64,000 bases of DNA from Elgaria multicarinata webbii (Eukaryota > Chordata > Lepidosauria > Squamata > Anguidae), in the NCBI RefSeq assembly GCF_023053635.1, contig NC_086173.1, forward strand, positions 143,067,197 through 143,131,196. Direction: 5' to 3'. Shown piece by piece: positions 12,412-23,760 of this stretch (its first letter is position 1; each line of letters starts with the position of its first letter). A program made the translations under genes and the position numbers. The notes beneath the pieces were generated by a model that saw only the letters and a program-made list of their open reading frames with translations, made no database searches and was not told where the DNA came from.

Positions 12412-12800
12412 CTGGGGCCGACGGCTCGCGTCTCAGCAGCAGTGGCGGCCGTGCAAGCTCGGCTGCGGCATCTCCTCGCAGCTGCCCGGGGACTCGCCAC
12501 CACCATCACGGCTGCCGCCGCCGCCGCCTCCCCGCGCCACCCTCCCGCTCGGCTCCCTCCTGGCCCAGCCTGTGCAGCCAGCGACGGGCTCGTGGCCGCG
12601 CCGCGCGCCACTGCCTGCCTGCCTGCACATCTGGAAGCTGCGCGCGCGCGCAGCACGAGACCCCGGGCGGCTGGACCGGCCTGGGCGCGCCGTCGCGGCA
12701 GCGCCTCGCTCTCTCCCGCACAGCTGCAAGCAGAGCCACGCACCGGGCAGCGCCTGGAGGGAGGAGGCGGAGGAGGCGCTTGGCACGTGGCACGTGGCGG
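12412..12800 (-). other. Candidate first exon of a minus-strand gene
   Basis: On the minus strand the island reads gccccag|gtgagtgggcg, a full-consensus donor with the exon ending at 12412. The 5' boundary is arbitrary. Frames across it are Ala/Arg-rich and resemble no known protein, so a 5'UTR exon is likelier than coding. Confidence 0.4.
12784..12796. promoter_or_regulatory. Tandem CACGTG E-boxes
   Basis: Two CACGTG palindromes at 12784-12789 and 12791-12796, one base apart, inside the CpG island. These are typical bHLH-leucine-zipper (MYC/MAX, USF, TFE) sites. Function is inferred. Confidence 0.5.
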
Positions 12801-13126
12801 TGCGGGGACGCCCCAGAGCGGAGGAAAGGCCCAGAGGATCCTCCGCCCCGCCGCCTGCAGGGGTCGCTTGCGGATGCCGGCTCACGGGGTCGCCCCTGGC
12901 TCAGCGTTTCTCGTTCGAGGAGCGGCGTCGAAGTTGCCATCCGGGCCCCATGGCGATGGTAGACTGTCGAGCAGCACCCAGATGCTTCCTTCCTTCCCCC
13001 GGGCAGGATCTACTCTACCGCTTTAAAACGTTTTTAAAACAGTGGTGACAACTGTTGGGGCCCAGGAGGACACGCACCACCATATGCAGCTTTCAAGCCG
13101 TTTTCAAAGCGTCGTATCCCCTGCTT

Positions 13127-13415
13127 GGTGTAGGCAAGAAAGGAATTCGCTGCCCCAAGAGGTAGTGATGGCCATCCGCTGGGACCGCTTCAAACCAGGG
13201 TTAGGAAAAAATAATGGAGGAGAAGGCTACCAATGGCTACTACTAGTCAGGATGGCTCTGTGTTCCCTCCAGTATCAGGAGCAGCCTGCTGGTCAGTAAA
13301 ACTCACTGAGTAACTGCGGCAGGAGGGATGTGGGCGACAGGTTGGCCACCCTGGGAACAGAATGCTGGGCGAACTGCTCGGCCTTTGGTCTGATCCAGCA
13401 GGACTCTTCTTATGT
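13127..13415 (+). mobile_element. CR1-like LINE 3' end (second family)
   Basis: Translates in part as a degraded LINE C-terminus (cgctgccccaagaggtagtg region), then gaaggctaccaatggctac, ending tctgatccagcaggactctt. Confidence 0.65.
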
Positions 13416-13552
13416 CCTGAAGCCCCCTGGCGATGGCCCGGAGCAACTGCTCAGTTGCTCAGTATGCAGCAACAGCAAGGTGTCTCCCCTTCCACCAAAT
13501 ACAATTCCACACTGTGCCCTAAAAGGAATTGCCCTAGGCTTCATCAGCCTGG

Positions 13553-13667
13553 CAGCAGCTAGCGCTCTCCAGACGTGTTGGACTATTGCTCCCATCCTCC
13601 CCAGCCAGGCCATGCTGGGAATTGTAGTCCAACAGACCTGGAAGGCACCAGGTTGGTAGAGGCGTTC
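13553..13667. mobile_element. CAGCCTTCCCC-family palindromic MITE
   Basis: ctctccagacgtgttggact and, inverted, aattgtagtccaacagacct. Confidence 0.65.
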
Positions 13668-13712
13668 TAACCTCTGCTTGGTCATGAGGCTCCCTGGGTG
13701 ACCTCGAGACAC

Positions 13713-13827
13713 TAAGGCCTTAGCTAGACCTAAGGTTTATCCTGGGATCGTCCCGGGGTCATCCCTATTCATGTAAATGACACACAGGATATCCCGGGAT
13801 AAACCTTAGGGCTAGCTAAGGCCTTAC
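13713..13827. mobile_element. Short palindromic MITE (TAAGGCCTTAGC family)
   Basis: Inverted ends taaggccttagctagacc and ggctagctaaggcctta with inner inverted aaggtttatcc; 115 bp. A more decayed relative lies at about 21700-21830 (tatcctgggatcgttcctg). Confidence 0.65.
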
Positions 13828-13829
13828 TG

Positions 13830-14120
13830 TCTCTGAACGTAACCTAACTTGCAGGGTTGTTGAGAACGATCGATGCTGCTTTGAGCTCCTGAGAGGAAAA
13901 GCAGGCTCTAAAAGTCTTTGATCAATAAATAAAATTAGTAGGCGTGGCTACATGCATCTGATTCAATGGTGTGGACTCACAGGAATCCACATCTTACGAA
14001 GACTGCTGAAAATTAATGAACACAAACGCATTTTAATTTGGTGCATAGGAGGCAGCTGCAGATCTCCTAAGAATGTTTCATGGTGCCCAGAAAGACTGAT
14101 TCCTATTTCCTGAATGGGAA
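13830..14120. other. Nothing recognised
   Basis: Short spacer between two repeats, with a LINE-tail-like end near 13890-13935. Confidence 0.4.
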
Positions 14121-14300
14121 CATACTAGGAAGCTGCCTTATACTGAGCCAGACCATTGGTCCATCTAGCTTAATATTGTCAACAGTGACTGGCAGCAGCT
14201 CTCCTGAGGTTCAGGTAGGAATTTTTCCAACCCTACCTGGAGATGCCACAGATCGAACTTCTGCATGCAAAGCAAGGTGCTCTATCACACGGAGCCAATG
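14121..14300 (-). mobile_element. tRNA-derived SINE (second family)
   Basis: Body aggaagctgccttatactga, gaccattggtccatctagct; the tRNA-like head is at the right end (ttctgcatgcaaagcaaggt). Too decayed to be a tRNA gene. Confidence 0.7.
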
Positions 14301-14796
14301 ATTAGGAGATCTGTTTGGATTTGGAGATCTGTCTGAAAGGGGGGGGGCATCAGAATTTTGAAGGTGACTCCCTTCAAAGCTGTTGGTGTCTGAAGAAGCA
14401 GCAGTTTTGAAATTAAGATAGGGAAGAGAGAGCTGTAGCTGAAGGCGTCAACAGGGGTTAGAGGACTCTGTGGACCTGATGTGGAGCAACAGATCTACTA
14501 CCTGGGAGGAGTTGGGTGTTTTTTGTCTTTTAAAAAACATGTCTTTGACTGCAATGATTAAGAGCGAGGCCGGTCTTACCATTATGCCTCCAACAGCAGA
14601 TGCTGGGTGGCATGGGGAGAAATGGTGGCTCACAGAGCTCTGTCCTCCAACAGAGGGTGCCATCGCTACTCAGCTGCCTTTCCCTTGTGTGAAGGACAGA
14701 GCTCTGTGTAGCCAGGCAGCCTGGCCTTCAACCTCCAAAGCTAACTTGATGCCTTCAGGTGAAGTAGAGGACTCTGTGCCATCATCAGTGTTGAGA

Positions 14797-15172
14797 TGGT
14801 GTTCACCTTTAAAGCCTTAAAAGGGTTGGGACCAGAGTATCTAAAGGACATCTTCTCTCATGTGAAGCATGCCTGGACCCTTAGGTAATCTTTGGAGGCC
14901 CTCCTCTAGATGCCCCTCCTGCATGAAGTTAGGCAGGTGGTGACATGAGAGAGGGCCTTTTCAGTTGTGGCACCACATTTGTGGCATGCATGGCCTCCCT
15001 GAGGAAGCTTGCTTGGGCCCCACACTGCTATCATTTGGTTATCAGGTGAAGACATTCCTCTTCTCCCAGGTATTTAGATTTTTATTATTGTATCTATTTT
15101 AAACTTGTTTTCTTTTGTGATCCACTTTGAGAATGTTTTGTTATAGGGTGGCATATAAATAAAATACATAAA
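14797..15172 (+). mobile_element. L2-like LINE 3' end
   Basis: Decayed C-terminal coding (aagggttgggaccagagta, gagagggccttttcagttgt), then ccactttgagaatgttttg and an AAAT tail. Confidence 0.7.
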
Positions 15173-15344
15173 TTCAGTTGCCATCCCAGTCTGTTTGTGT
15201 AGGTGGAATGGGATTTTTTTTTGGGGGGGGGGTACCATCTTGTCCTTCCCCTGAGGCAGAAAAAAATGTCTTTGGCTGGCCCTATTTAAAAGAGTAAGCT
15301 ACTAAATCAAGAAGTCTTTGTTTCAAATTTAATATCTGCCATTA

Positions 15345-15520
15345 CAAACTGGCTTTGTGACCTTGGGATGAGAAGGCTGCCTAAGGCCCCCCTCCCCCAT
15401 CTGCAGTAGGATGATAATAAGACTTACGTGACACGGCTGTCATAAAGATTACGAGATAATGCATCTGGTGTGCTTTGAACACTTGAAAGCACTATACAAA
15501 TGCTAATTATTACTAATAAA
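15345..15520 (+). mobile_element. MIR SINE, old
   Basis: ctggctttgtgaccttggga, then ttacgagataatgcatctgg and gcactatacaaatgcta, in MIR order. Confidence 0.7.
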
Positions 15521-15892
15521 TATTCAATTCAATACTTAATACAATGTAATGGGTAAGTGATGTATTGACTATAAATATCCATTTACCCATATCATGTTAG
15601 GGCACTTAAAATGTAAGCCATCTTTATTGAAGGATATGTTTACTGGGCCCAGCCATGAGCCTGTTATTCACTCTTTTTCTGTTGGAATCAGAGAGGGAAG
15701 AATTCGTGGATCAGCGATGCAAATAGAAGTGGGATGCAGATTTCACGGCCGGAGATGTAAAGTGGCAGAGAGATCAGCACAGGTTTCGAATGCAGTGTTT
15801 TTGCAAGGTTGTGTGGGTGATAGGTGCCATCTTGCAAGAGTCACCGGTGGCACTTAATCTAGTATTCATCCTGGTAGGAATTCGCACCACAA

Positions 15893-16092
15893 TAGCCAGT
15901 GCAGTACACTGTAGAACGTTGGACCTGGACCAGGGAGACCTGGGTTCAAAATCCCAATATAACATGAAGCTTAGCCAGTCATTACCTCTCAGCCTAATCT
16001 ACCTTGCAGAGTTGTTGTGTGGATAAAGTGGGCGGAGGAACCATTTTCTGAGACCTTTGGAGGAAGGGTGAAATTAAAATGTAATAAATAAT
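15893..16092 (+). mobile_element. Sauria-type SINE, diverged
   Basis: agggagacctgggttcaaaa B-box region, tctaccttgcagagttgttg, and a tail aaattaaaatgtaataaa. Confidence 0.7.
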
Positions 16093-16162
16093 AACACCGT
16101 CTCTATTGTGTTCCCAACGAGTCTCTGAAATAGGCCGCTGTTCATTCCATAGCAAATATGCA

Positions 16163-16206
16163 GTCTTATGTAAACAGCCCAGAGATGGGGTGGTATACAA
16201 ATGTAA

Positions 16207-16237
<31 letters not shown>

Positions 16238-16240
16238 ATG
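16163..16240 (+). mobile_element. L2-like LINE 3' tail
   Basis: cagcccagagatggggtggt followed by a long (AAAT)n tract. Confidence 0.75.
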
Positions 16241-17304
16241 TAACGATAGTAACAATGCTGGTCCATTAAAAACCCAAAAGCAACTCCGCAGTGTAAAACC
16301 TTTATTAAGACCAACAGAGAAAAGCACAATGGAGTCAGCAAGTTTGTTTCTACATTCATAAAAAATCTTCCTCCAGCAAGACTTTCTTTTTTATCCCCCG
16401 CTTTTTCCTTTTTCCTTCGCATCCAGCCTGATGAACTAAAAAGCTACTATCCTTCCCATCTCTCCCTCTCCCTCTCATGCATGTGCACATGAACACACAC
16501 GCAGAGGTACCAGCATTGTCTCATCAATATCTAGACATTGCGAAAGCTTGCACATTTTTTGAGTTTTTGGGTTGGCCTAATAAAGGTATTGAACTAATAA
16601 GGATTTTGGAATTATTCTTTCTATGTTTCTCATAGGGACCTGAGGCTGGAGAGGTCACTCCACATGCCTTAAACCCAGATCTTGAGGATGAAAGTCAAAT
16701 TCTCCATCTCCTGGGCTCCACTGGCATTGAACAGTGTTGTTAGTCTTCTGGTAATGTGTTAGAATGAAAAGGGTTTTTTAAATCATATATTCCCCACTCA
16801 AAATTCACAGGAGCCTTGTAAGGTTCTCTGCATGAAGCAGCGATGAGCACGGAAGCTGCCCTTTCACCTCGCTTCTCACTCGCTGCAGCCGGTTGGCCAG
16901 TCCGTGCAAGTTCTGACTGGAACTATGCAGAGCACCTCTTCAAGGGCTGGTTTTCCCACACTGAGCCCATGGCAAAAGCAGGGTGCCCCCCCCCCCCGTC
17001 CTCCTTGGAGAACTAGGTGGTCACCTGGGGCGCCAAGGCAAGTGGGGCACCACATTCGAGAAGAGGGGGGAAACAAATTTCAAGACAAACAATTAAAATA
17101 ATGAAGATAATGACCCTTGGGATTTGGGGGTGCCAACGGCATGGTTTTCCTAGGGCACCAGTTGCTGGCAGATAGTCTAGACTCTAGGGCCTCCTCTGGG
17201 GAAAGGCACTTGAAAAAGTGGAGATGGAAGCACTTGCCATCGGTGAGAGATGGATCATAGAAATAAGAAGATACAGGAGCTTTGTGTATTTGGGGTGGGG
17301 TGGG
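16241..17304. other. No gene seen; two remnants of an unclassified repeat
   Basis: gcgaaagcttgcacattttt and ggcctaataaaggtattg at 16539-16590, and a reverse relative (taaaacctttattaagacca) near 16295, resemble the same type of repeat end. A poly-C run at 16987. No coding signal. Confidence 0.4.
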
Positions 17305-17585
17305 AGAATCCGCCCAGAGTGCAGGACATGGAATCATGGGCTCAAGTTACAGGAAGCCAGATTCCGGCTGGACATCAGGAAAAACTTCCTGACGGTTAGA
17401 GCATGACGGCAATGGAACCAATGACCGAGGGAGGTTGTGGGCTCTCCCACACTAGAGGCCTTCAAGAGGCAGCTGGACTGCCATCTGTCAGGGATGTTTT
17501 AAGGTAGATTCCTGCATGGAGCAGGGGGTTGGACTCAGTGGCCTTGTAGGCCCCTTCCAACTCTACTATTCTACGATTCTATGAC
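17305..17585 (+). mobile_element. CR1 LINE 3' end
   Basis: cggctggacatcaggaaaaa, tgggctctcccacactagag and terminal ctattctacgattctatg. No gene-like frame remains. Confidence 0.88.
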
Positions 17586-18566
17586 TTTTTCCACTGCAAG
17601 GCTGCATTCCGTCTTGGCTAATCTTCAGAGTGTGTGTGCCATTGGTGGGATGGGTTTTTTAAAAGTCGGCACACGCACCCCCCTCTCTCACAGCTATGCA
17701 TCCATGCATATATATTCACACACCTGCAAGAGAACTCGGCTAATTGCCACGACTCAGCTGTAAGCCAGAAAGGAAAGCCCACTCACTGCCCCACGAATAA
17801 GTCTGAGAACTGGGGAGTGTGTGGGCTGGCAGCATATGAATTCTGTGACATCTGCACAGGAAGCAGAGCAAGGCAGAGGACGGTAGAATGATGGGAGGCT
17901 GGAGTCCTCTTCAGGGCTGAGCTGGTGGGAGACAGATTTAGACAAATGGCTCTTCCTTTCTTTTCGAAGCAGGTATTTCCATTTCAAGAGAAACCTCCAT
18001 TGGGGCAAATGTAGGCTTCCTTTGAAATGCAAAGACCTGCTTCAGAGAGGTTTTTTTTCCCCCCCTTTGCAAGGAAAAGAAATCAACTTCCCCTCTTCAC
18101 ACACACATCCCTTCCTCTACTGCTATTTACATAACAAAAATGAGCATGTTAATTGCAGCTACAAATCTAATTAATCTATTTTGGTCCTCTGTAAGGAGCA
18201 CATGAAAATTGTTGAGCGTCCTGCAGCATTAAAAACAGGGCCCGGGAACACGCTAAAATATGAAAACCCCTCCCTGTGCAGGGCTATGCAGTAGAGTATG
18301 CAGCCAGGTGAATGGAATTGTGATGCCCTCCAGGTCTAACTAACATGTCACTTGTCTCTGCTCAGTCAAAGTGAATAAAGCCTGAGTAAGACAGCCACCA
18401 GACTCACTGATGTCCTTTGTATGTGTGTTCTGCTCAGCAGGTGGAGATATTGCAGCATGGAAGTCTGTCGGAAGGACATGCTAACTAATGGAGCAAGAAT
18501 CTCATTGAAAATTTGGTCATCAGATTGGCCCAAAATGGACCAAGGAGCAGAAACTGACCCTGGTTA
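17586..18566. other. Non-repetitive stretch, no gene; possible conserved element
   Basis: About 18110-18240 is AT-rich with homeodomain-like TAAT cores (atgttaattgcagctacaaa, tctaattaatc). It looks unlike the surrounding repeats. Conservation cannot be tested here. Confidence 0.3.
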
Positions 18567-19121
18567 TAGAATCATAGAGTTGGAAGAGGCCTGTAGGGCC
18601 ATCGAGTCCAACCTCTGCTTAATGCAGGAATCCACCTTGAAGCATCCCTGACAGATAGCATCTTGAAGGCCTCTAGGGTGGGAGAGCCCACAACCTCCCT
18701 GGGTCATTGGTTCCATTGTTGTACTGCTCTAACAGTCAGGAAGTTTTTCCTGATGTCCAGCCAGAATCTGCCTTCCTGTAACTTGAGCCCATTATGCCAT
18801 ATCCTGCATTCTGGGATGATCAAGAAGAGATCCTGGCCCTCCTCTGTGTGACAACCTTTCAAGTACTTGAAGAGTGCTATCATGTCTCCCCTCAATCTTC
18901 TCTTCTCCAGGCTAAACATGCCCATTTCTTTCAGTATCTCCTCAAAGGGTCTTGTTTCCAGACCCGTGATCATCCTTGTTGCACTCCTCTGAACCCTCTC
19001 CAGCTTGTCTGCATCCTTCTTGAAGTGCGGTGCCCAGAACTGGACACAATACTCAAGAGGGGGCCTAACCAGTGCCGAATAGAGGAGAACCAGTACTTCA
19101 CGCAATTTGGAAGCTATACTT
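18567..19121 (-). mobile_element. CR1 LINE, 3' 550 bp
   Basis: Begins at its 3' end with agaatcatagagttggaaga; reverse translation gives the CR1 C-terminus ([30 protein letters not shown]). 5'-truncated. Confidence 0.92.
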
Positions 19122-19532
19122 AGAATCATAGAGCTGGAAGGCCATCGAGTCCAACCCCCTGCTCAATGGAGGAATCCACCTTAAAGCATCCCTGACAGAT
19201 GGCTGTCCAGCTGCCTCTTGAAGGCCTTTAGTGTGGGAGAGCCCAAGACCTCCCTAGGTCATTGGTTCCATTGTCATACAGCAATAGCAATGTGGAAGTT
19301 TTTCCTGATGTCTATCCGGAATCTGGCTTCCTGTAACTTGAGCCCATTATTCTGTGTCCTGCACTCTGGGATGGTCAAGAAGAGATCCTGTGTGACAACC
19401 TTTCAAGTACTTGAAGAGTGCTATTGTACCTCCCCTCAGTCTTCTCTTCTTTCCGTCTCTCTTCACAGGGATTTGTTTCTAGACCCCTGATCATCCTCCG
19501 TGCCCTCCTCTGAACCCCCTCCAGCTTACCTG
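19122..19532 (-). mobile_element. Second CR1 LINE 3' end, in tandem
   Basis: Abuts the previous copy in the same orientation (tagaatcatagagctggaag). More decayed, with internal gaps. Confidence 0.88.
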
Positions 19533-19649
19533 CATACTTATTGTCTGTACTTTATCTGTCTTGGGGAACTGGCTCAGCCTATAAGGAAATCAGTTTGCTC
19601 ATGCAGCTCCATGTAATTACTGGGTAACTTCACTCCACTATGGCATGTA

Positions 19650-19990
19650 GTGCCGGGTCCAGGTTTTTGAGGGCCCTTGGGCAAGGGCCCTCCTCCAATG
19701 GGCCCCCTTCTCCCTCAGTGAGTCCATCTTCTCACCACCATGGTCATGAGCTTCTCTTGCTCCTTCTCCTCTTTCTCATCATTGCTGCCTCTTGCTTGAG
19801 AGGCAGAGAGGCAGTAGGCCATAGCAGCTACTGCTCCTCCTCACCACCACAGGCTGGGCTAGTGCAAGAGGCAGGTGAGTAAGCGATGGTGAAGAAGAGA
19901 AGCAAGTCCAGGAGGCTCTAGCAAGTGGGCTCCTGGTATGTGGGCCCTCAGCAGATGCCGCAGCATGCCTATTCATGACTTCAGACCTGG
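19650..19990. repeat. Unclassified interspersed repeat (gccgggtccagg family)
   Basis: Contains aggtttttgagggcccttg and cctcagcagatgccgcagca. Related DNA occurs at 6850-7010, 21967-22518 and 27840-28080, so it is a dispersed repeat; I cannot assign its class. Confidence 0.45.
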
Positions 19991-20404
19991 ATACAGAACT
20001 AGCTGGGTGGGGCGGATGGGGGAAGCACCACAAAACATTGAAATCAGCCATAGTGCCCTCAAGAGGAAAATCAGAAGATTTTTTTTCAGAAACGCCTCTT
20101 CAATAAGTAAAAACACTAGCTAAGAGCTTCCCTCACAATGCTACGACAATGGCGGTTGAAAAGAGACTGAGGGGAAGGCGGGCATCGTTGGAACATGTGC
20201 TGTTGACGGCGGGGGAGGGGTTCCCACTTAAAATGCCTCTAGCTATAGAAGTTTCCCGAAAATGCTCTACGCAGGCTCAGAGCCCATGTGTGTGAAGCAC
20301 AGAGACCACGAAAAAGAACTGTCCCATCTTTTTATAGAGATGAGAACAAGGTGGTGGTGTTAAAGCCTATGGTGAGATAGGAGCAGAGCATATATTATTG
20401 CTTC

Positions 20405-20442
20405 TCATCAAGGCTTCGGCTATTGGGCGGTATAAAAATGCA

Positions 20443-20482
<40 letters not shown>

Positions 20483-20483
20483 A
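20405..20483 (+). mobile_element. L2-like LINE 3' tail
   Basis: aaggcttcggctattgggcg and a long (AAAT)n tract. Confidence 0.8.
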
Positions 20484-20508
20484 GGCAGCTCAATTTATTA
20501 CCAGTTTC

Positions 20509-20699
20509 CAGTGGAGGCTGTGATTTCACTAGGGCTGTGAATCCACTCTGAGTTTCAGTCAGAATCTAAAGGAGCTATCCAAGGTGCTGAACCCAGTTTG
20601 GGGTTTGGGTGCAGCACCTTGGATAGTTCCTTTAGACTTCTGACTGAAATCCAGAGCAGCTGCACACCCCACTGAAATCAAAACCACTAGCCTCCACTG
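20509..20699. mobile_element. CAGTGGTGGCTGG-family hAT-type MITE
   Basis: Inverted ends cagtggaggctgtg and agcctccactg. Long inverted interior (gctatccaaggtgctgaac versus cagcaccttggatag). Flanks ccagtttc and ctaatttc match at 6 of 8. Confidence 0.75.
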
Positions 20700-21184
20700 C
20701 TAATTTCCGAATAAATGCTGCTGAGAAGATTCTGCAAGGTTTGCCTTTGCCTGGCAGGGGAAGGCGGAAGCTCTAGTACAGTCAGAAGACTAGGCCTGAA
20801 GGCAGTGTTTGTGCTGCCACCTTGTGGCCATGGCCTACAAGAGCTGCTTTTTCAAAGACTGCGTATCTCTCACTCGCTCTTTTAGTGACATCAGAAATCA
20901 AAAGATGCTCGGGGAGGCGGGAGGGAGGACTCCCTTCCCAAATAGGTCACTGCAGCATCCTGACTCATAGCCATAACAACTCTGGCTTGCTTACCCACCT
21001 ACCCCCCCACACTCCCCACCACACCCACTCCTGTTCAAATTCCCACTCCAATAATTTCGTTGAAACACTGTTTCCCCCTTGGTCAGTGTTGGACCGGATG
21101 ACTCTGCCCCGTTGTCCAACATCTGGGCCAGTTGCCCATTCAGGCAACAAAATGGCCCAGGCAACAGGCCTTCCCATCATGCTG

Positions 21185-21289
21185 CTCTCTAGATGTGTTG
21201 GGCTGCCATTGACCATGCTGGCTGGGGATGATGGGAGTTGAGGTCCATCACATCTGTTGGGCACCAAGTTGGGAAAGGCTGGGCTAATA
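21185..21289. mobile_element. CAGCCTTCCCC-family MITE fragment
   Basis: tctagatgtgttgggctgcc and tgatgggagttgaggtcc, ending caagttgggaaaggctg. Confidence 0.6.
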
Positions 21290-21966
21290 AAACCACGTTC
21301 TGTCAAGTAACCGGTTTCTTGTTTTGTCTCCTTGGCTTGTTACTTCCACTCTTCCAACTCCAGCGAAGGTCTCCTGCTCCATTCCAGGACTTGGCCCATT
21401 TCCCCTTGCTGCCCTCTGTGTGTGAACTCCCTCCCTGATTAGGTAGGCTTGTCCCCTACATCCTCGGTCCCCAACTGTAACTAAGTTGTAAGCCCAAGTA
21501 ACGTATTTACTCCCACTCTCCCACCTCTCTTTGTTTTTGTGTTTTTGGCTCTTTTACACCTTTTGTTTTCCCTATTGTCTATCTTAGATTATAAGCTCCT
21601 TAGGGCAGGGACTTGTCTATATTTTGCCTTGTAACTCTGTCCAATGCCACATACACTGATGACTCTGTATTTCTTAATGACAACAACAACAATACCAGAG
21701 ACATGTTTACACCAGCCCTATATCCTGGGATCGTTCCTGTGCATCCAAATGCCACACGGGATCCTGGGAGCAGGCAGGGACAATCCCTGCATTTTCCTGG
21801 GATAACCCTTAGGTGAAGAAAGGGCCCAGGAGTGATACCAGACTGGTGGCTTGCAGCACTCGCTAATCATTGGTCTTCCATTATTAGGTACAAGTGGACT
21901 TGCAATTGACTTTCTACAGTTTCAGGTGGTGTGGTATATGCAAAGTGTGCATTTTGTGCATGTACA

Positions 21967-22518
21967 GTGCTGGCTTCAGGTTTTTTTGGGGGGGGGCTTG
22001 GGAACCCCTTCCTTAGAGGGCCCACCTCTTCTTTGCTTCTGTCCTTTCTGCCCATACACTTGCTATCTCCGTTTGGAGCTGATTTGTTCAACTGCCCAGA
22101 GAGAGTGCACTAGGCAAATGGAGGATGCAGCTCTATCTCCCCTCTCTAGTCACTGCTTGCAGCGAACAAGAGAGCCAGTGTGGTGTAGTGGCTAAAGCGT
22201 CGGACTGGGAGTCGGGAGATCTGGGTTCTAGTCCCCACTCGGCCACAGAAACCCATTGGGTGACTTTGGCCCAGTCACAGACTTTCAGCCCAGCCTACCT
22301 CACAGGGTTGTTGTTGTGAGGATAAAATGGAGAGGATTATGTACACCGCCTTCGGTTCCTCAGAGGAAAAAAGGCGGGATATAAATGCAACAATAAAAAT
22401 AAACAAGCAGTGACAGGAAGGAAGAGGGCAGTAGCAGCAGAGAGTTGACTGTGAGTCCACCACAGTGGTGTGGGCCTTAGCAGAGGCCTAACAATACCTA
22501 TCTCTGATGCTGGCCCTG
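21967..22518. repeat. Unclassified dispersed repeat interrupted by a SINE
   Basis: Left half 21967-22171 starts cagtgctggcttcaggttt; right half 22402-22518 ends gatgctggccctg. Same family as 19650-19990. Confidence 0.4.
22172..22405 (+). mobile_element. Sauria-type SINE, full length
   Basis: Head gagccagtgtggtgtagtgg, B-box gttctagtccccactc, and tail ggcgggatataaatgcaa. A short direct repeat aacaag flanks it. The best-preserved SINE in the window. Confidence 0.92.
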
Positions 22519-22519
22519 C

Positions 22520-23544
22520 ATATACGTCCTGCTATATTCCATCCACAGTAGTAGCCATGTCATATCCATGAGGGTAGAGAAGGGACCATTTGCCTCAGCA
22601 TGCCATTTTATTTTATTGTTAATCTTTTTTCAATCAATTTTAAAAATATTTTCTTGAAAATTGCACTCAATTGCATTTAAAATTTCATTGCGATGGCATG
22701 ATTATTTCAAAAATGCTTAAAAGTAGAATGAAAAGACCACATTTTTCAAAAACCTTTTATACTGTAAGACTCTAGCCATATTGGAGTATGACAGAGGTGA
22801 ATGGCGCTCCCTCAGAGTATGTTTTAACTGATGCAAAACAAAACTCAAGAGCATAGCCCTGAGAAAAGGGGATCATGAAGAGGGTGAGCTCAGCCAAGAA
22901 CTACAGAGGAGTAAGATTTGTTTAAGGGGGGGGGGTCCAAGTCAGAGCTACCCCCTCCAGCCCAGCCCATGTTGACAACCCTTTTATCCTGGCTCAGTCA
23001 CAAAAAGCTGAAGCCCTTCAGTGGCTCATTAATACGACATCTCTTTGATCAGCCTTCTGAGGCAAGCGTGTTTTGCTTCCCTAGAGGCATTAAAATTCCA
23101 CTGCTCTCCCAGTTGTGTTGTGTGCTGAGGACATAACAAAAGCACATTAAATAATCAGGATGTGTGTGTGTGTCCCCACCCACCCCAGTTCATGTTCACG
23201 TCAGCCTCTTCTGGACTTCCACACCTTCACAGTTGGGCTCATGGGGATCAGGCGGTTTTCATCACATGTCCTAGAATGCAGGAGATATCGCCCAGCTGAG
23301 TGACTTCTGTGCTTCCTTCTAAGGTGGAGACTGTGGTTCTCTGTCCATGGGATTGACGTAGATGAGGCAGCTGCTCTGTGAATTTTGGCACCTCAAGATG
23401 ATTGCCCATTTTGTTTGGGCCAGCAGGCCCACCTCATCCTCCCCCTTCCACCCCATTTCTGCAAATTCCTGGATGGATAAAATCCATTACTTTTCTACCC
23501 ATCAGACTTTTGATTCCCTAAGAGAGCAGTGGTAACCCTACCTC
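22520..23544. other. No gene seen
   Basis: AT-rich at 22610-22760, a poly-G run at 22925, and a (GT)n run at 23160. No splice-bounded coding frame recognised. Confidence 0.45.
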
Positions 23545-23760
23545 TGGCCAGTGTCGTGTCATGCTTGGACCCAGGTTCAAATCCCACCAGTCAGCCAAGA
23601 GGCTAATTGGTTGACTTTGTGCCAGTTGCATATGCACAGCCTCACCTACCCCACATGGCTGTTGTGAGGATAAAATGGGAGGAGGAAAGAAGAATCTTGT
23701 ATGCTCCCCTGAGCAACTTGGAAAAACAGTGGGATAATATTTATTTATTACCCGCCTCTC
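23545..23760 (+). mobile_element. Sauria-type SINE, diverged
   Basis: cccaggttcaaatcccacca, ggctgttgtgaggataaaat, and a decayed tail. Confidence 0.7.

Larger units (their letters stand above)
11640..12960. promoter_or_regulatory. CpG island, probable promoter of an unidentified gene
   Basis: About 1.3 kb of very GC- and CpG-dense DNA in an otherwise ordinary region, with GC boxes and two CACGTG sites. No coding homology is recognised in any frame; the long open frames here are an effect of GC content. The minus strand has a consensus donor at 12411, so transcription leftward out of the window is favoured. In human the genes beyond USP19 are QARS1 and QRICH1, so QRICH1 (non-coding first exon) is a possible owner, but this is inference only. 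Confidence 0.75.

Noticed and set aside
11725-13026. 433-codon open frame on the plus strand, and overlapping frames on both strands
   Set aside because: All lie in the CpG island, are Ala/Pro/Arg-rich and low in complexity, and several overlap in different frames. The openness follows from the scarcity of A/T-rich stop codons.
22172-22250. tRNA-like sequence at the head of SINEs (also 5756, 14300, 26560)
   Set aside because: A and B boxes are present but the cloverleaf is not maintained and each is joined to a SINE body, so they are not tRNA genes.
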